A stretch of 64,000 bases of DNA from Cheiracanthium punctorium (Eukaryota > Arthropoda > Arachnida > Araneae > Cheiracanthiidae), in the NCBI GenBank assembly GCA_038373885.1, contig JAWZYV010013142.1, positions 124,001 through 188,000 of the forward strand. Direction: 5' to 3'. This document shows positions 57,916 through 64,000 of the stretch, piece by piece (positions within the stretch are counted from its first letter, which is position 1; every line of letters begins with the position of its first letter). Below the pieces are notes generated by a model. The model was not told the DNA's origin, searched no databases, and saw only the letters and a program-made list of their open reading frames with translations. Made by a program: the position numbers and the translations under genes.

Positions 57916-59723
57916 AAGTGTTCGAGTTGTATATATTTCTCTTTTCCAAACGTTACAAGCGCACTCAAATACTGTTCTGTGATTTTTAAATACATAAGTT
58001 CCTAAATTATGGATAAGCATGTCTAGTAAGTATTTTGAAATTTAATTTTAAGGGACAGTTTTAATTTCTTTTCCTACATTGTAATGCAATGCTACATTCT
58101 GGAACGATCTGCTATCTAAAAATAATCAAGATTTTTAATGCTGTGTGTTTCCTATTTAAGAATTAGGAAATTTTAAAGATACGCATACTATAACTGATGT
58201 TCTTTATAGGAAAAATGTATATACCAGATCTATAACTATAAATATGTACAGCGAGAACTATATATGTGTACAGTTATTTTAATTTAATGAACAATAAATA
58301 ATATACATTTAAGTTATATACATTAACTATTATATTAAGATTAAGCATTATATACATTTAAGTTAAGTTTATATACATTAAGTTTAAAGGTATTGAAATA
58401 ATTATATATATATCGAGGTTTTTTTTATTTAATTGCAAGTCTTTTAAACATTTAAAGCTTCCAGTTCTTAAAAAAAAGTTCTTAAATTATTAATCTTCAA
58501 TTAAAAATAAATATTTTTTCAAAATACAATTATAATAGAATTTATTAAGTTTTTAAATATAATAGAATTTATTTTTATTTAATAACACTGTATATAATAC
58601 AGTATATTGATAACATTTTTTGAGTGATTGTACATGAATTTATAAATTTTAATCATTCAAAAATTAATTCAATCGGCTTTCTTCATCCAGTATCCTACAA
58701 ATATATTTAAGTTATTAAATAAGTAGTGCTGATATTACCTTTCTTTCGTCTAGTCTGGCATTTTATTAATAATAAATGTTTACCACAGATTCTAAAATCT
58801 TAGTTCTGTACTTTAAAAAATTGCTCCCTGCATATTTAGCCCAGTAATTAGGAAATTTAATAAGTTACCTCAATCACTGATATTAAACACATTTTAGTAA
58901 TCATGTATAACAATATTTGCACTGTTGTTGGTATTTGCATTCTAGTGTTTTACTGTGAAAAGATAACTATAAGGTATCATATAAAAAAAATTCATCTTGT
59001 AAGATGTTAAAAAGAAATTCAAAATTCTATTTATTCAACAAATAATACATAGTGTTTAAAACATTTAGTTAAAGTTTTAGACGAGACAAGAAAGATATTT
59101 CTTCCCGATTATATGTAAATGTAAAGTTTCCATTTATCTATTGAGATGTTTCTTCTCTTGGAGAATTGGCTTTTTAACTCTTTTATAAACACATATTTAC
59201 AAAATTTTGAAAAGTGACATATTTTATTATTATTCCAGTATATGTAATTTTTACTTAAATAAAAATGAATAAAATGGATATGTGTCCTTTTAAAATACTT
59301 CACGATTCACTCATCGTCTTGGGTACCCTTGCTTCGAGGGTAACTTGATTCGCCAGTGTAACCTTGATTATTCATAGAATTATATAACAGATTGTATTCT
59401 GTTTTGTTTTTTTCAACTATACACACACACACACATGTATTACGCACACACGCACGATTAAAACAGCAATATATTAACAATCAATATATATAATAAAAAA
59501 AGGTTCGTACAATGCAAAATCGCATTATTCATTAATTTTGCATGTTCATTTAAATGGAGTCAGTCCAGTTCTTATTCCTGCCGGTTTTTTTTATAAATTA
59601 AATATGTGTGTTTTTGTGTGTGTGTTGGGGGGGGCGTGTGTGTGCATGTGCGTCTATGGGCACCCTCAGCAGAAGTTTAAGCGCCCTTTATACTTTTCGT
59701 CTAGCTACGGCCCTGCTTTTTCC

Positions 59724-60201
59724 CCATATGTATCTGAGCGTGACGATGACGCGGAAGCGTGACGGTCACGCGAATTTAAAGCTTTTTCCCCATCCCAAAA
59801 GGGCCCAACGTGCCTCAAGAAGTTTTCACTTAAAAAGAAAATATTGATATAGATATAAATTTCACCAAAGATAAAATTTTTATTTTCTTCCCGGAAAGGC
59901 CTATCATTATTTTTAGTTTAAGAAAAGGATCGAAGTCCAAAACTTCCAAAAACAGCAAATTTACTTAGCACTATCTCTAAACTACCCAGCAAACACACAC
60001 GTGCTGGTAGAGTATCTCACCGGTACTAGGCTGCCTTTACAGGCAGTGCCGTGAAGGCACTTCAAAAAAAAAAAAAAAAAAGAACTAACAGACTCGTAAC
60101 AAAAAGTACAACTGAGCTATTATAATAGAAATAAATATGTTTATAACAGATAAAAGTATAATTTAAAATAATGTAAAATTTTTAAACACATTAATAATGA
60201 A
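59724..60201. other. no gene recognised
   Basis: Short gap between the hAT element and Helitron C. An A run of about 20 lies at 60065-60083. (AC)n and (TG)n tracts occur just before it, at 59420-59437 and 59605-59650, the latter with a G8 run. Confidence 0.5.
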
Positions 60202-62864
60202 TCTATACTATTAAAATCTGTGCGCGTCTGTCTGTGTGTGTGTGTGTAGCATCATCTCCTCCTAAACGGCTGGGAGTTGAGTTTCGATCCAGGTGTCCAC
60301 TTATTCGGAAAATTTCGAGAAAGAGCCTCCGCTAATTTAAATTTCGAAATTCGAATTAGTTTAGGGGATATTGATAAAAAAAACCCGTCAAAAACACTAA
60401 TTTTTGCTCTCCGCAACTCCGCGATTGTAACCCCTGTAGTGAAAATGTGAGAAATAAGCATCGAGGTTGCCATGTTTGGCGAATTTATTAAATGATTTAC
60501 ACTCTTGCATTAAAAATAAAGGAATAATACTTTTTTCCTGTTTCGAATATTTGCTAGGTTATTTTTTAATTAAAATATCGTCTGCGTGGGAAATCAGAGC
60601 AGGAATTCTATATTTTTTATACGCAAAAGAAAAATGATTTGTAAATTTCAGAGACTAAAGTGTATAACTTTATAATTTGGCGAAAAAAAAATGGCTTATA
60701 TGCCGATTTTTGAGAAAGTGGATTCTAGTGGTTTGCACAGTTTTAGGCTTGGCGCAATTTACTGAGAGCGTAAAGAAATAGTATTTTTAAAAAGAAGTGT
60801 AGGTTTTACTTGAATTTAGCCTGAAATTTTAATTTTCTGTTCAGAAATAATGCTGTTATTAAGGCGATTTTAAATGATTTTCATCAAGTTAAATAAATTG
60901 ATTTAAGTTAGGGAAACCCCGCCAAATTTCAGAAAATTAAACTTTTTCATTTGTATTGCTAATTCTATGCCCCGATTGAAATGAGTTGGTGTTACGAGCG
61001 TATGAATAGAAAATATTTTTTAATCCCGCCAAACAAGGTGTAATAAAATAGGAAGTCTTTATAAATACGAATGAGATGTGAGAATATTTTTGAGAGGAAT
61101 GAGAGAATGAGATGAATGAGAATATTTGAGATGAATGAGAATATTTTTTAAACCCAGTAAGACTAGCTGGTAATGCCTTTAAATTATTGCATTTATTGTC
61201 AAGTTTAATGTGTGATTCATTTTGACTATTTGCCATCGACTGCCGACATTAATTACGCCAAAATGGCAGTTCTAGCAAAGTAAACATAAATAAATCATTT
61301 CATATTCTATTTTTAACACTGCTACAGTTTCCGTAGCAACGGAATCCATTGTTGCCACTTAAGTTATTCAATTTAATAATTAAGTGAAACCACTCATTTC
61401 TACAGCTCTTAAGACCCAAAAAAGTGAAAACGCATTAAATATGAAACAAATAGAATTTTAACATATTTGCGCATTAAAAATAATCGAAGGTTTTTCAGGC
61501 AATTCTGCATATTTTTCATTTTATTTCCTTCGCTTGTGACGTCATTTTCACGTCATTGTCTTCTGTTTTGCTGTCAGATTATCCGGAGAAGCACATTACA
61601 CGCTAACGTATGTGCTGCTTCGGAGTTCATAAGGAAGCAATTTGTCGGTTGCGTATTTACCTAACACCTCTGTGTGTCTAAATTGAAGCAGTAAAACTTT
61701 GTAGGCGTTTCTTTTTTTAAACTAGAAAAAGGCAGATTAACGTCGTTAACGTGGAAAAATATATATGGAAAACTATTTAATTGGTAGCCGTAATGCGAAA
61801 TGATAATCGATTATTAACATGGGCAAAGCAACAAAATTTCGAAAGTATGAAAAGCCAGGAATATGAAATGAAAATCCAAAATAAATCACCAGAGACTATA
61901 GGATAAGCATCGCGTACGAGAATGATATTGCAATCATGTACATAACAAAGGCGCTTGCAAGAAATACAAAATATAATATGAAATTAATTGCTCTTTCTTC
62001 CCATGGCTTTTGCGGAATCTTTCCGAATAACGGGATCCGGTGTGCTTAGAATATTTCATATAAATTACTTATATGTTAAAGTTATATTTATTTTTCATAT
62101 ATATTCCAGTTACTCCAGTTACAAGACCAAGAGCTCTAGAAACGATTTCAGATTTTGTTTAATATTGAATTTGACACTATGCAATTAATCTATGTTAAAA
62201 ATAAAATATAAAATTAGTTATTTATTTAGTGTGAATTGGCAGTGAGATCAACGTTAGTTTTATGTAACAAGTGTGCTGCTGTATTAAGAGTTCAGTAAAG
62301 GTAATAAGCTTTTCCGCTTAAGTTACGTCAAAAATGTTTTCATTTACGAAAGCGACAAAATCTTCACGGAAACAGGATGCATTTTTGGTTTCTGAACGTA
62401 CAATGTGCATCGATTGTTTCGTGTAGGTTTTTAAAATTTGGGTAAAATTTAAAAAAGTCATCTGCAACATAACTGTGCTAATACATTGTCCACGCTTTAC
62501 GAAATGCAAGATAAGATAAAATAGTATTCAACATCATGTAATGTTATTCATATGGTATGTATGAATGCCATAAATTAAACCTAAAAAAGAGAATTATATG
62601 ATGTAGAAATAAGGCATTTTTCGAAAGAGAAAAGTTTCGCCTGCATACCGTAAAGTTCTTACTTTTCTGATCGCCAGTGAAAATGACGTAGTTTTTGTGT
62701 CATCATGTTGCAATTTTCTCAAATTTCCACTCATGGAGTCAGCTTTTCGTCAGAATTCCAGCAATTTTTCGCTATTAGAGATTTCTATCACTGGGTTTAA
62801 TTCGAATAATATGTGTAAGGAAAATATTCGTCTCCTACCGTGCGGAGAACGGGTAAGCAGCTAG
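60202..62864 (+). mobile_element. non-autonomous Helitron, copy C
   Basis: Begins TCTATACTATTAAAATCTG after an A and ends ACCGTGCGGAGAACGGGTAA, GCAG, CTAG before a T. The 3' 350 bp resemble copy A (for example AAAAAAGAG then ATGATGTAGAAAT). The interior is longer and shows no replicase. The A|T insertion context is exactly that of Helitrons. Confidence 0.7.
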
Positions 62865-63470
62865 TACATTATTAAAATGCGCAGAAGACTGATCGGCCGT
62901 ACCATGCGATTTTCATGTGGTAAAAAGACGATAGTGTCCATTGAATAATATGTAACAGTGCACTGTTGAGAGACCGTGCTTGCACCCCTCAGCTTAAGAT
63001 TGTCACGAATAAGAGTAACAGCAGGTGTTCACCTGGCCTTAAGGAACCTGACAGGGGAGAGCGAAATAATTATTGAGAAGAAAGGACTGATCTTGTACCT
63101 AAGTTTATATAACGGAGTTCTCGGAATAGCCGGCCACATTTTGATTCGTTGAGCCGATTGTAAAAATAGAAGATTGAAAAAAAAAAGACAATAGCGTATT
63201 TTGAACTGTTGAGACATTGTAGGGTTGAAATAAAACAAATGTTTAATGTTGCTCCTAATACGGTTTAGTGCAAATAATTACAGAAATTTCATCTAACTTA
63301 TAATTCAGTCAACAAGCTCAGGTGCACTTTGCAGGATCTGGAAAGCAGATACTTGTTCCCAGTAAGAACAATTAATAATAATTTCGATGAGTGATGTGAT
63401 CGTATCACAGACGCCTCAAAGATATATGCAATTTTTCTTTTTAACTCATGAATTGCATATATATATATAT
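62865..63470. other. no gene recognised
   Basis: No coding region or repeat I can name. Confidence 0.4.
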
Positions 63471-63504
63471 ATTAGGGTGGATTGAAAAAAAAAAAATTTC
63501 GAAA

Positions 63505-63790
63505 TCTTTATCTCCTGAGGTCTCAAAAGTTGTAAATTGTTATAAATAAGACATGTGTAAAATTTGAATGTTCTACGACAACGTCTTGGGGTTGCGCATC
63601 GAGCTTGAAATTTAGAAAAATATGAGTTTTTTAAAAAATTGACCAAAAAATTTCTTTTCCGAATTATTAGGCTCCCGAGGTCTTAGAAGTTGTATATAAT
63701 CATGAATAAGACGTATGCAAAATCTGAAGGGGATGTGATAATTTCTAGGAGTTGCACATCGAGCTTAAAATCTATAAATATCTCAAAAAT
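63505..63790. repeat. tandem duplication, units about 160 bp
   Basis: Two diverged units: CCTGAGGTCTCAAAAGTTGT / CCCGAGGTCTTAGAAGTTGT, then AATAAGAC and GTTGC(G/A)CATCGAGCTT in both. The preceding TTAGGGTGGATTG after a TA repeat may be the end of a mobile element that runs off the window. Confidence 0.65.
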
Positions 63791-64000
63791 ATGCTTTTTT
63801 TTTACAAAAATATGTAAAAAGCAAAAATTATATTTAATGAATTAGTCCCTTTGAAAAATAGTCAGTAACGTTCGCAGCTCTTCTCTAGTACAATCACAAT
63901 CGCAACTACATTATCCAGGACCCACCTTGTTGATTTGCTTGCAATTCGAGTCTTGTCCGTGCCAGCCCAAGCATCCAGTTACTGGAGCATGCGTTTTAAT

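Larger units (their letters stand above)
54420..59715 (+). mobile_element. 5.3-kb hAT element with its own transposase relic
   Basis: Ends CAGGCCCGTAGCCAGG and CTAGCTACGGCCCTG with a perfect 8-bp duplication CTTTTTCC (54412-54419 and 59716-59723). The coding relic at 55000-56895 identifies it as a hAT and makes it a candidate source family for the small GGCGTAGCCAGG-ended elements at 23603 and 45853. It is itself interrupted by two small hATs and a SINE. The last 1.8 kb (57920-59700) are AT-rich without features. Confidence 0.85.

Overview
This window is animal nuclear DNA, very probably from an arthropod and most likely a chelicerate such as a spider. That placement is an inference from the repeat content (BEL/Pao, Penelope-like, Merlin, hAT, Helitron and tRNA-derived SINE families side by side) and from general impression. 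There are no operons, ribosome-binding sites or prokaryotic genes. I recognise one piece of host coding sequence: a 144-bp exon at 50735-50878 with good AG and GT splice borders, whose 48 codons match the conserved N-terminal region of nucleolar protein 4 (NOL4/NOL4L). The rest reads best as long introns of that gene filled with nested mobile elements.

Layout. 1-3223: BEL/Pao retrotransposon on the minus strand, cut by the window edge, with a candidate 5' LTR. 3238-3773: truncated Tc1/mariner-like copy. 6871-8876: non-autonomous Helitron holding a small hAT element. 9088-9305: SINE. 12975-20980: 8-kb hAT-type element with a perfect 8-bp target duplication (TSD), itself holding a 3.4-kb hAT-type element (14975-18354). 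21092-22890: two abutting inverted-repeat elements. 23211-30748: 7.5-kb hAT-type element packed with a Tigger/pogo relic, small hATs, SINEs and an inverted-repeat element. That inverted-repeat element carries a broken gene for a PIN/XPG-like nuclease with a cysteine-rich tail. 32121-33270: Tigger/mariner-like element containing a palindromic element. 33273-36380: Penelope-like element with a decayed reverse transcriptase. 36381-42303: non-autonomous LTR element on the minus strand, whose 5' LTR is split by a Merlin transposon (39203-41970) with an uninterrupted 387-codon transposase. 42304-44090: second, inverted Penelope-like tail holding a hAT element. 44134-45310: Helitron on the minus strand. 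45600-46390: satellite-like array. 47191-50131: foldback palindrome with arms of about 1.1 kb. 50735-50878: NOL4 exon. 51723-53610: Tc1/mariner-like element with terminal inverted repeats (TIRs) of about 170 bp. 54420-59715: hAT element with its own broken DUF4371-type transposase. 60202-62864: third Helitron. 63505-63790: tandem duplication.

Most elements look dead. The Merlin transposase is the only long mobile-element reading frame without a visible lesion. Nesting gives a relative order of insertion: small hAT elements interrupt the Tigger relic, the nuclease gene, the hAT transposase and the satellite array, so small hATs are among the youngest insertions. The two LTRs of the 36-42 kb element differ at about eight of 476 positions by eye, so that element and the Merlin inside it are fairly recent.

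All coordinates, motifs and TSDs were read by eye. Superfamily names rest on recalled family signatures, not on searches.
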